A DNA stretch of 64,000 nucleotides from a virus: positions 1 through 64,000 of the IMG/VR virus record IMGVR_UViG_3300006339_000005. One strand, 5' to 3'. The stretch's first letter is position 1, and every line of letters starts with the position of its first letter. This document shows positions 57,801-62,589 of this stretch, piece after piece. The notes under the pieces are model-generated. The model ran no database searches and had not been told where the DNA came from. It saw only the letters and a program-made list of their open reading frames with translations. The translations under genes were made by a program, and so were the position numbers.

Positions 57801-58413
57801 AACAGGTAGTCCAAGTTCAGGCGCTTCAGACTTTCCAGCAGGAACAACAATTTACGACATTTATGAAGAAACTTGGTATAACAGGGTACGTATTAGAACT
57901 ACTAATAATAACCATAGTCCAATTACTGCTGGTGAAGCCATTACATTTGGTATTGGTGGTGATTTAACTTATACTAACTATTTGTACTTTACAAAAACAA
58001 GTTGGGAAACAACTCAAGCAGTTTCTGGTACAGAAGTAAGTGATGCAAAATTTCCGGCAGGTACTGCGGTATCAAATGTTCAAGGACCATTAGAATTTAG
58101 TGGAACAGAATACTATAAAGTAACGTTTTCACAAACGTCAATTGCAACTGTAACTGCTGGTGCCAATGTAGGGTTCTTATTTGGACAACCACCGTATGCA
58201 CAGCCAGGTGAAACTGTATTTTCGTTTATTGCAAACCCAGGTGAACTTGCAAACTTAGACTTAACAGGATTGAAAGAATTAACGAATACTACATTAGGTG
58301 GACGAGGAACTTATCCTAACGGTCCTGATGTATTAGCAATTAATGTTTATAAGACGTCGGGTGCGGCAGTTAACGCAAACCTTATTCTAAGGTGGGGCGA
58401 AGCTCAAGCCTAA
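45886..58413 (+). CDS. giant repeat virion protein, 4175 aa
   Basis: The longest gene in the window, 12.5 kb. It alternates three module types. Helical modules: NKEFLKDEVMAWFD ... KC.RDT.FNIDA...D, several copies at about residues 20-480 and 1830-2160. Modules also used in the 3372-aa protein: YTPATGVMVLTIGSH...SLTFTC, six copies, plus HTYVSGGT-type. Near residues 2560-3270, about nine copies of a roughly 80-aa YxxGDxIxIxGTxLGGxxPTND repeat. The last 700 residues are unique and include HTAKTGVPLISNTISPIISHWG and a terminal beta domain ending LILRWGEAQA. No catalytic motif or membrane segment is seen. Its stop overlaps the convergent minus-strand gene. Likely a tail- or head-surface protein. 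Confidence 0.6.
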   Translation: MAKTKVEQYIFQPGIPVNENRYGMAHDLIKNNVEFICDEVTAWIAEQVKMEPVYPDAVTSITANKEFLKDEVMAWFDIAYPGAHDLTYSVTNAIYTPATGVMVLTIGSHGFLVGNTIRIATDSLTFTCALDSHATNHTYPRATGSAAPGGYDFVYNKPIAVTEFSSTTITVNIGISSDVSAHSYVTSTADCIASNERHEKCARDTGFNIDAITTDLYSGGNFETRRIAQKYWEGTNTNLGSGSEQTYATLVNDKLKEIINGYILSNTAWTTAQDPVVTTQNVSNPVGESNSTNRVTELHKILNDVTVNGIGALPEVTPSWSHYTYDGELCERDTRLNLQGDDGTGGILYDLRYGGNEKTRYTASKYWINATPQVDGDRTTERFAKNYVRDLINNFILPQPTTAQVYPYAIALLEANKQYIADEATEWFDANYPGVHTGTRHAKCIRDTIFNIEALTSDIYTGSNFQTIEMVHRYWSGTASQLPGGETVLTTATAHGRSVDDVVEIRGLVLGCPMGSKTYPVSDFTQGHSANQSFAVRSQNLTASTFEIFLGTSAIAQTYVKGGTVIPQAGLQQDNRLDIRNFDYDTGSGVATITTMGGATITAEAHGKSKGDLIAVDGAVLSCDMGSKTYPVNSFSTAHSTAQQFTVRATNLTANTFEVFFGTSAIATTYVSGGTIVKDNNVRQAITDFAYDIGPSHSVTAATYTPATGEMQLTIGAHNFEIGHYVKIATNSLTFTCALDGHATNHSYPRATGSAAPGGYDYFYNKPVEIIGAGATTITMNVGVSSDVSEHTFVSATADCISPVPAANSVTNAVYTPATGVMVLTIGAHDLQLGNQIRIATGSLKFTCEMDSHATTTAYPRASGSAAPGGYDYAYNTAVTITAIDSTTITCNVGTSTNTSIHTFVSATPNCIANDIGSAGKCTITTSGSHNLSINDTIDIRGVIMDCEFGTKVYPAIPHAGIFPVTKVTDTNTLDFYLPPSEIDHTYVSGGTIKSATLTNVGSSTIITAFAYNNDQALITITSGNHGLVVGDLVKLTGIVLSCSTGTKTYPDTSVSSGVYYVYDVPDIDTFIFGMDRSNVVHTYVSGGTCQKVTTATNSTVNISNFVFDTHAGHGLSATDNVILRGIVTDCIYGTKIYPALVHAGLYPITKTDTADTFEFFLNPSNIAHTYTSGGTVKDIDVTNVGDAVDITNFIYDNDLATFTVTTSGIDNPYNVAGATYIPTTGVMELTIGTHDLEVGNKVNIEATSLTFTCAFDNNVSQHSYPRATGSAAPGGYDYFYNKPVEITAISADTITMNIGTGNIKTYTPTAVTYIPTTGVMELTIGTHTLVTGNYVDIDAGCLNFTCTFDNNATQSSYPRATGSAAPGGADYFYDTPCRIDSTSATTITLNVGAGNVKTYNVSAATYTPTTGVMQLTIGSHSLVAGNYIDIAANSIVFTCALDGHATTTGYPRATGSAAPGGADYAYNTPVVIASVGATTITINVGVSSNTSTHTYVSSTANCISNSNSHTFTSATANCIKNAEAHTFVSATADCVSKAGHGLTVGDKVKLAGIGMSCEFGSKIYPENNAGYFVVYDVPDVSTFILGTDKSAVVHTWTGGGTWQKITYTVLNQTDVADFAFGPSERTYAVAVNQKTESIIKDYIFTNTTYPSVQSGSTQTITANAAESGASGRITTLMDAINNVTVNGLDYLPTAGYASVGYTPLQTATSQYFNSSSVSESAASAVITDRFGIITDVIENGLDNVPALDRAQVSSIRLQTRVPTNDLLLITDTTVNEVLFNFTDSEKGASCQFITDDQEKLTKGVDDDFPKFLERTGTITTIYLDVNTDSPTYSPNARVQLEANKEFLQKETVAWIGNKISTAITYPYAKTLIDANKEWLADEVMAWFDLTYPNAHSTIQHEKCERDTKFNIDALAYDIYHGSNTQTRETAKKYWEGTNSLLANSGGAFTETTNAEIGYALAVNNKLRDLIINNVLTNTVYVTHQSPIITVQITNNNDGETKTVSRVTDLMGIITSVIQSGISALPNSIPAWTDYTYNGPKCERDVGFQLDALIHDIKYGGNAETYRNAKKYWIQSTPQIDGDRSHETFAKDHVRFLINDYVFKNVTYPTLQVGAQAVSQVTVYTAAEAGVDDRVSDLFAIINNVITNGTSSLPVKDEPKIFSDTDDIQIFIDQGDLKVRPYDFGTDAIERMRVATAQSMLDADFEYGLQPTKWQAIATQRGYPSIYEVPGTDKQVSTVQTDASTGTGGIGQSLITVTTIGAHSIEPGSPITLKALENSVAGAARAEGSFIVSTVPTINTFTYFAKSKVGTANGQILSTFYTQLRQAGFYTGSSIGNPTFSIISQGSAGVLYNPLGSLSGADKITWLGEQPEVGAPMLIEDGMATALYTYSGADVLRTAGVYTNILGTTSSVVGDVIAPTVNITVDGSGAALATIVTGGRRNAVDDTITVLDSLLGGGGAADLTFNIQAVVDGATQIPSGAQVTSILGSGGAIQTIQTTADVPIGSNSIPVVNTAGVLAGHGIDRGDGTAVFVSSVIGNNINIDGNTTNTLVGNVVTYTGVGGVNYSSLGYGSTFDISRTGGVYTVVINEDGDQYETGDVIIALGNSLGGTTPEHDCRIEITEADTSGDIVTILSSGAAFDGSANYNAIVGTNSNGVGTGSLFDISYTNNTYSVSLAQPSYINLTGTNLGGIGLGASVDITMTNNAYSVAINNAEDNSLDYVVSDRIRINGTQLGGTTPVNDAEVVVTSVDVSTGEITGVSVTGTAVDADVTYINVTYTTGSIGGVTANINIRRVGTTYEVNIIGGGSGYTASETLNIVGTELGGAAPTNNASVTIQTVDGSGSILTATIGGVAVNVQEHTNIQSGLNQLGTAALLTVTVNYNNSYNVVIGNTGGFNYGVGQKIQLLGTVFGNGATPVNDITVTISAVTVTGEITNLSHTGTSADATKNYVLGDRLEVIGSFLGGLDETNDAGINITGIGVGGTITTLTIDGAAPDASQTYVDPAYTTNSSAGADASFTITRLDVAYSALIVVPGSGYLAAEFFDIDGALLGGSTGTNDCRVTVATVGGSGEILTVTVSGTALDQQTYYGISQVLGQAVMKIGAGATWNVILSGGAFTVTNANPGTDYNASQELKVLGTQMGGVSPTNDLTITITGVSGTGGITTFSHSGTAPGGTASYTDIGGTNLPNSGTLATFDVVRSSGTYNSILINDDGVNYVDGNKIKILGTSLGGVDVTNDLIITITGATTDGSITSITGIGTALTGTVVQTYSSLTMSEATTVAVAPNSTIAFAALATAEITFGTAHGLVPGDSFIITIASDSGSNNHTLCEGPFFAQQVPTIYKLRYQCRAPGTIGDVDDIVGNIYPRPDSFFVHRPYDGGVMLGTGGPQHGAQAIRQSKKYIRYQSGKGIMYTTGALFAPSYDLLNVVANGLEIGSFITVTTDDVDHGLQIGGRIRLLGIETPGFNGDYTVASITSERVFKVVADFKLGALIPTLSARAQVSLLTWHGATVRSGAFDDQNGIFIEYDGANFTCVQRTGTLQLAGVVSMAVDSNLCTGVGTRFRDQIKAGDRIIIKGMTHVISQITDDTNMFVTPDFRGVTPASACKICLVYDKKTKQDEFNRDKLDGKGSSGYIVDVSKMQMMGIQYSWYGAGFIDWMLRGDNGEFAFFHRMRNSNINTEAFMRTGNMPVRYEITNEGPNGKLAKDIDDNQTSIPLTDAKYFPSSGTVYIDGEMIGFTGVVGDTLTGCTRAAPMSNYASGANRTYTAGIAESHTAKTGVPLISNTISPIISHWGSAFLTDGGFDTDRGYIFSYASTGNEISTTRNTVFMLRLAPSVSNAIVGDLGERELLNRAQLLLEGVEVTSDTSTGGIVVEGVLNPQNYPLDPGNIGWGGLSGLAAGGQPSFAQVAPGGSVTWSTGATQVVRNATTTSQLSASADSLYNRTYPTTYHYFSTTEWDGLDDNVVSGTEIIATGSPSSGASDFPAGTTIYDIYEETWYNRVRIRTTNNNHSPITAGEAITFGIGGDLTYTNYLYFTKTSWETTQAVSGTEVSDAKFPAGTAVSNVQGPLEFSGTEYYKVTFSQTSIATVTAGANVGFLFGQPPYAQPGETVFSFIANPGELANLDLTGLKELTNTTLGGRGTYPNGPDVLAINVYKTSGAAVNANLILRWGEAQA
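46147..50510 (+). repeat. dispersed copies of the 3372-aa-gene repeat
   Basis: Six copies of the TPATGVM.LTIG module at about 46147-46470, 47965-48310, 48310-48640, 49515-49800, 49800-50080 and 50080-50500. Stretches such as the one encoding SLTFTCALDSHATNHTYPRA are nearly identical in DNA to those at 28.9-30.4 kb in the other giant gene. Confidence 0.75.
53580..55690 (+). repeat. about nine copies of an LGG/TND repeat
   Basis: Roughly 80-codon units with ...Y..GD.I.I.GT.LGG..PTND..ITIT.V...G.IT... Consecutive units read GNSLGGTTPEHD, GTQLGGTTPVND, GTELGGAAPTNN, GSFLGGLDETND, GALLGGSTGTND, GTQMGGVSPTND and GTSLGGVDVTND. An earlier outlying copy lies near 53050-53300. These copies are more diverged in DNA than the other repeat family. 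Confidence 0.7.
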
Positions 58414-59000
58414 AAGTTAAAAGCAATTGTTGAACGTATTACACCTTCTTGGCTAGGTAATACTGTATGCTTTAAGTATGAAGGAAACATTAACATTCTT
58501 CCTTTAATAGGTTGGTATACACTTCCTTGCCAAGACCATATAGCATTAATATCATAATCTTGTGAATATTCAGTAAATGGATTAGGAGTTTTAAACATTA
58601 AACCTCCGGCGTGTTCGTTTGCTCTAACCCAGTATATTCCAGAAATACGTCCTATACCATGTTCATGTTCATTGTGATGATCGTTTTCAATATAATCTTG
58701 CACCCAATATTCGAATTCATTTAAATTATTTTTTATTTGTCTATTAATTGCTTTGTAATTACAACCTTCTTGATATAGGTCTTTACAGTCACGTATCTCA
58801 CGCCATAACTCAGGAAGCTCTTTTGGTAAGTCTGCTATTATTTTTTCAGGTTCAAAATAATCTGTAGAGTGCGGAGCAGGGCCTTCACGAGAAGGCATCT
58901 TATCTAAATTTTTAACTACAACTTCTTCTACTTTATCAGCTACATCAGGTTGTACATCATGAATTAATAATCCTACAGGAAACAACGGTTCTATATGCAT
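58410..59000 (-). CDS. 2OG-Fe(II) oxygenase
   Basis: 196 aa, of the phage/cyanophage putative 2OG-Fe(II) oxygenase type (PF13759-like). EPLFPVGLLIHDV is the usual start. NDHHNEHEHGIGRISGIYWV provides the metal-binding H-x-H at 112 and 114. The C-terminal RMLMFPSYLKHTVLPS carries the distal His (178), and Arg 189 in VIRSTIAFNF would hold 2-oxoglutarate. It hydroxylates an unknown substrate; beside sugar genes, a glycan or a protein side chain is possible. It overlaps the cupin stop by one base and ends convergently against the 4175-aa gene. Confidence 0.8.
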   Translation of the reverse strand: MHIEPLFPVGLLIHDVQPDVADKVEEVVVKNLDKMPSREGPAPHSTDYFEPEKIIADLPKELPELWREIRDCKDLYQEGCNYKAINRQIKNNLNEFEYWVQDYIENDHHNEHEHGIGRISGIYWVRANEHAGGLMFKTPNPFTEYSQDYDINAIWSWQGSVYQPIKGRMLMFPSYLKHTVLPSQEGVIRSTIAFNF

Positions 59001-59431
59001 TAAATAACCTTTGCAGTAGTTTGTGAAGTTGCATCACTAATTGTCGGGTTAACACCAGTATCTTTATCCATGACTTGACTATCTCCAGGTATAACACGAT
59101 AATTATCTTCAACTGAATCAGCTGTACTAACTTCAGTTATACTACCTGGTTCTATGCATACTAATTGATGAGGTTGTAAAGGTGGATTATGCCAAGTGCT
59201 TCCTGCTACTAAATCTTTTTGCAAAAGCTGGGCAGTTGTAGTATCAATCCAAAGTAATTTAAATTGACCATCATTAACAAACCATGTTTCATCTTTTTCT
59301 TTATGAAAATGCATAGAAAATTTTGCTTCACGCTTTTCAAAAACTAAAATTTTGCCACAATACTTTTCAGTAGAAGCCCAGATTAATTCATAACCCCAAC
59401 CCTTTTCTACTTTACCTTTCAATTGCGTCAT
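59000..59431 (-). CDS. cupin-domain sugar-binding/isomerase-like protein
   Basis: 143 aa single-domain cupin. KVEKGWGYELIWASTEKYCG leads to FSMHFHKEKDETW, in which His41, His43 and Glu48 give the first metal motif. PPLQPHQLVCIEPGS supplies the second-motif His. The pattern resembles the phosphomannose isomerase type II/D-lyxose isomerase cupins that bind sugar phosphates. The last 30 residues look disordered. It overlaps HldD by 4 bases (ATGA). Probably acts on a sugar or sugar phosphate in the operon. Confidence 0.7.
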   Translation of the reverse strand: MTQLKGKVEKGWGYELIWASTEKYCGKILVFEKREAKFSMHFHKEKDETWFVNDGQFKLLWIDTTTAQLLQKDLVAGSTWHNPPLQPHQLVCIEPGSITEVSTADSVEDNYRVIPGDSQVMDKDTGVNPTISDATSQTTAKVI

Positions 59432-60240
59432 AATATAAAATGCTCCACTGGTCTAAATTTATGTTCACCTATAGTATTACTTAACTTTTCTATGTTTGCT
59501 TTAGTATAATATTGGTATTGAAGTCTTAACTCATCTGGTACTGGAATCTCTATAACTTCAGCACTATATTTTTTAGCCATTAAATCTGCTATATGTCTAA
59601 ATGATGTTGCTTTTCCTGTACCAATATTCCAAATATCTGTTGAATCAACTGTTAAAAACTTTACCAAAATATCACATACATCGCCAACATGAATAAAATC
59701 TCTATAAATGTCTTGACTACCTTCAAATACTTTTATCTTTCCAGTCTCAATTGCTTGTTTTTTAAACTTATGAAAGACACTCATTTGGTCACCTTTATGA
59801 TCTTCTCCTGGTCCATATACATTAAAAAATCTAAAACCTTGAACATTAATTTGGTATTCAGTTACTGACTTAACAAATCTATCAAATAAGTACTTGCTCC
59901 AAGCATATGGCGACTGTGGTGCTACAGGTGAGTTTTCTTTAAACTCTTTACCGTTTCCGTACACGCTGGCACTTGAAGCATACATAAATGTTACACCAGA
60001 CATATCACATAATTCTAACATTTTAATACTAAACTCATAATTTTGTTTTAAAACTTTATCAATATCTGTTTCTGTTGTGTCACTAATTGCTCCTAAATGA
60101 ATTACTCTATCATATTCTTTTGGATCTGGAAAACGATTTTCACGATAATCATATCCTTCTATTGTATGCCCTTTATAGTCAAGATAAGAAGCTAAATTTT
60201 TACCTATAAACCCATTTGGACCTGTAATTAAAATTCTCAT
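59428..60240 (-). CDS. hldD: ADP-L-glycero-D-manno-heptose 6-epimerase (HldD-like)
   Basis: 270 aa extended SDR. GPNGFIG at 7-13 binds NAD(P). Other conserved blocks are GAISDTTETD (50-59), ASSASVYG (88-95), and the catalytic Tyr112 and Lys116 in PYAWSK. HldD-specific segments follow: GFRFFNVYGPGEDHKGDQMS, KVFEGSQDIYRDFIHVGDV and NIGTGKATSF. E. coli HldD is 310 aa; this copy is shorter at the C-terminus and in the N-terminal lid. It converts ADP-D-glycero- to ADP-L-glycero-manno-heptose. The start at 60240 is chosen because its ATG overlaps the upstream TGA as ATGA and because the nucleotide fold begins there; an in-frame ATG nine codons upstream lies inside the previous gene. Confidence 0.85.
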   Translation of the reverse strand: MRILITGPNGFIGKNLASYLDYKGHTIEGYDYRENRFPDPKEYDRVIHLGAISDTTETDIDKVLKQNYEFSIKMLELCDMSGVTFMYASSASVYGNGKEFKENSPVAPQSPYAWSKYLFDRFVKSVTEYQINVQGFRFFNVYGPGEDHKGDQMSVFHKFKKQAIETGKIKVFEGSQDIYRDFIHVGDVCDILVKFLTVDSTDIWNIGTGKATSFRHIADLMAKKYSAEVIEIPVPDELRLQYQYYTKANIEKLSNTIGEHKFRPVEHFIL

Positions 60241-60881
60241 ATATTGTTCGGTTCTATTTTTATCCAAGACATACTGCCTTGTCCTGTATTATTTTTATCT
60301 TGTCTTCTTATAGTTGTCAAAGAAAAATTATGCCCTTCAATAAACTTTTTATGCATTAATAAAAAGTTAGGTATATTATTTTCATTTAACTTATTAACTA
60401 AAAGTTTTGTGTAATAAAACCCTTCAAGATAATTACCTAATCCATCTATAAAAATAGACGAATAATCATTTATACTGGACAAAGCCCATGTTATTAATTT
60501 TTCAATAGTAACAACCTCTCTATCAAAATCAGAAAATACACAATCGACATTACTAATTGTTCTAAACCCTATTTCTTGGTTCAACAAAGTAAAATGATTT
60601 TGTATTTCTATTTTTTCAGCCATAGAATTAATAAACTCTGAATAAGTTTCACCAACTTGAGATACATATTCCATACCATTATCAATGGTTATACATTTAC
60701 CTACTCCATTTTCTTTCATTGCAGATGCAACGGCAAACGCAGTACAACCTAGTCCAGTGCCAAACTCTACAAAAGTGTTATAATGTTTCATTTTAGTTAA
60801 TGCATAAAAAAATAGTGAACTATCTTTAGTATTATATGCATCTCCAAAACGTTCTAAGTGAGTTAGTAATTCTAAGTTCAT
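60237..60881 (-). CDS. class I SAM methyltransferase-like protein
   Basis: 214 aa. The first 30 residues form a helix with an FGDAYNTKDSSLFFY element. NTFVEFGTGLGCTAFAVASAM near 35-55 is a glycine-rich motif I of class I methyltransferases, and GKCITIDNGMEYV resembles motif II with its acidic end. A CVFSDFDRE stretch near 114 fills the motif III/IV position. The rest is less typical (LITWALSSINDYSSIFIDG). It sits between HldE and HldD with 4-base overlaps on both sides, so it belongs to the heptose operon. It may methylate the heptose or a derived sugar. Fold moderately sure, substrate unknown. Confidence 0.55.
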   Translation of the reverse strand: MNLELLTHLERFGDAYNTKDSSLFFYALTKMKHYNTFVEFGTGLGCTAFAVASAMKENGVGKCITIDNGMEYVSQVGETYSEFINSMAEKIEIQNHFTLLNQEIGFRTISNVDCVFSDFDREVVTIEKLITWALSSINDYSSIFIDGLGNYLEGFYYTKLLVNKLNENNIPNFLLMHKKFIEGHNFSLTTIRRQDKNNTGQGSMSWIKIEPNNI

Positions 60882-62140
60882 TGTTTAATTTTCTTTATTA
60901 ATTCTGTTGTTGAATGTCCTTCTACTTTTGGAAATATAATAACATTAGCTAGTTCATGTCCTACAGTTGTTTCAACAGTATAGTCACCACCTTTTACAAT
61001 AACATCAGGATTAACTTTCTTGATAGCATTTAATGGTGTATCGTCATCAAAGATTACAACGGCATCTACCCATGGTAATATTTGTAATTGTTCAAGTCGT
61101 TTATCTTGATCATTAATTGGTCTATCATCACCTTTTAATTTTTTAACACTAGTATCACTATTAATTCCAACAATTAATTTTTTACCTTGCTTTTTTGCAA
61201 ACTTTAAAAGTTCCATATGACCCGTATGCAATATATCAAATACTCCATTAGTCCATACTATACCACGATTTAAATCTGCAGGTGTAACTGGAACTACACC
61301 ACGCTTTTCTACGCTACGAGTGGCGGCATAACAAGCAAGTTCACAAGCATGAGGTATATCTATACCCTTATTAAATGCATGAACAATAACTGCTAAAACA
61401 ATATCTCCAGCACCTGTAACATCTGCTACTTCTTTTGTATCTTCTTTAAAATAATTATATTCACCATCTGTATTTAAAACATGAATTCCATTAGCACCAT
61501 CAGTTACGACTAACCAAGTCCAATAATGATCTCGCATATATTCTAATGCATTAGTTTTATTATATTTGCCATTCCATTTTTCATATTCTTTCATATTAGG
61601 TTTAACTAAAAATGCAGAATCATAAAATCGTGCGTCTTGTTTTGGATCAACAAATATTTTGGTATTAAAAACATCTGCTTTAACTATTAACTCATAAACA
61701 GTATCTTCAGTAACGCTTCCTTTATTGTAATCACTAATTATAACAATATCATTATCTTTGTAATTCGTTTTTAGTCGTTGCCACGCTTCATCTCCATGAT
61801 GTGTTGTTTCTTTATCCCAACGTAAAAGATGTTGTCCTGTATTTCCTACTAATCTTGTTTTGGTTGTTGTAGTTTCAGAATCATTAGTTAAATTAACATC
61901 TATATTTGTATATGCTAATAGCTTAAGAATACGAAGACCTTCTTTATCCTTACCTATTGATCCATATAATTCTACATCATCATCAAGATGCTTTAAGTTA
62001 ACTGCTAAATTGGCGGCTCCGCCTAAATTAAATTTTTGATGCTTTTCATTTAAAACTAAAACATCTGCTTCCGGCGATACTCTTTCAGCAGTCCCAATAA
62101 TCCATCGATCAAGCATAATATCGCCATATACTTTAATCAT
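60878..62140 (-). CDS. hldE: bifunctional heptose-7-P kinase/heptose-1-P adenylyltransferase (HldE)
   Basis: 420 aa, both halves present (E. coli HldE is 477). PfkB-type kinase: VYGDIMLDRWIIG at the start, NLGGAANLA (38-46), VIISDYNKGS, and catalytic DVTGAGD at 240-246. Nucleotidyltransferase: TNGVFDILHTGHMELL from 297, including the HxGH motif, INSDTSVKKLKGD, VKGGDYTVE near 382 and the terminal EGHSTTELI. It phosphorylates D-glycero-beta-D-manno-heptose 7-phosphate at C1 and, after removal of the C7 phosphate, adds AMP to make ADP-heptose. No GmhA or GmhB gene is seen in this window. It overlaps the Nudix gene by 8 bases. Confidence 0.92.
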   Translation of the reverse strand: MIKVYGDIMLDRWIIGTAERVSPEADVLVLNEKHQKFNLGGAANLAVNLKHLDDDVELYGSIGKDKEGLRILKLLAYTNIDVNLTNDSETTTTKTRLVGNTGQHLLRWDKETTHHGDEAWQRLKTNYKDNDIVIISDYNKGSVTEDTVYELIVKADVFNTKIFVDPKQDARFYDSAFLVKPNMKEYEKWNGKYNKTNALEYMRDHYWTWLVVTDGANGIHVLNTDGEYNYFKEDTKEVADVTGAGDIVLAVIVHAFNKGIDIPHACELACYAATRSVEKRGVVPVTPADLNRGIVWTNGVFDILHTGHMELLKFAKKQGKKLIVGINSDTSVKKLKGDDRPINDQDKRLEQLQILPWVDAVVIFDDDTPLNAIKKVNPDVIVKGGDYTVETTVGHELANVIIFPKVEGHSTTELIKKIKQ

Positions 62141-62576
62141 TTTTTTCCATCAACGATACTAATTTAAATACTGTTTCTAATTTTGTTAAATTTGCTTTAT
62201 TTTGTAATGTATTACGTAGCCCTTGATGTAATGGTTTGGGCCAATTATTAAAACTTACCCAAGCATATCCATTATGCTCTTCATTTAATTTTGGAATAAA
62301 TTCATTTTTTACAACACAAAGATAGGTATGGAAATTAAATTTATCATCTCTACTAACAAATGTTTCTAAAGGAATAGACTTTACGAGTTCAGGAAGAGAC
62401 CCGAGTTCTTCTTTTATTTCTCTTTGTAATGCTTGAAATGGAATTTCTTCACTTTCATTAGTACCACCAACAAGACCCCAAACGTTATTTTGTTTACTTT
62501 GGACTCTATGTAAAAATAAAAATCTTTGTGTATCTAATGTGTAAAAGAGAGCACCACTACATATTATATTAGCCAT
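62133..62576 (-). CDS. Nudix hydrolase
   Basis: 147 aa. A complete Nudix box lies at 38-59: GTNESEEIPFQALQREIKEE and LG, fitting G-x5-E-x7-R-E-x2-E-E-x-G. The N-terminal strand SGALFYTLDTQRFLFLHRV and the WGLVGG turn are typical. Such enzymes cleave nucleoside diphosphates linked to another group, including nucleotide sugars and dNTPs. First gene of the sugar operon, overlapping HldE by 8 bases. That position suggests a nucleotide-sugar substrate, but general housekeeping is equally possible. No clear late promoter is seen in the 13-base gap to gp15. Confidence 0.8.
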   Translation of the reverse strand: MANIICSGALFYTLDTQRFLFLHRVQSKQNNVWGLVGGTNESEEIPFQALQREIKEELGSLPELVKSIPLETFVSRDDKFNFHTYLCVVKNEFIPKLNEEHNGYAWVSFNNWPKPLHQGLRNTLQNKANLTKLETVFKLVSLMEKND

Positions 62577-62589
62577 ACTAATAATTATG

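Noticed and set aside
60241-60267. Upstream ATG for the HldD gene
   Set aside because: It lies within the preceding gene and precedes the Rossmann start by nine residues; the ATGA overlap at 60240 is the better start.
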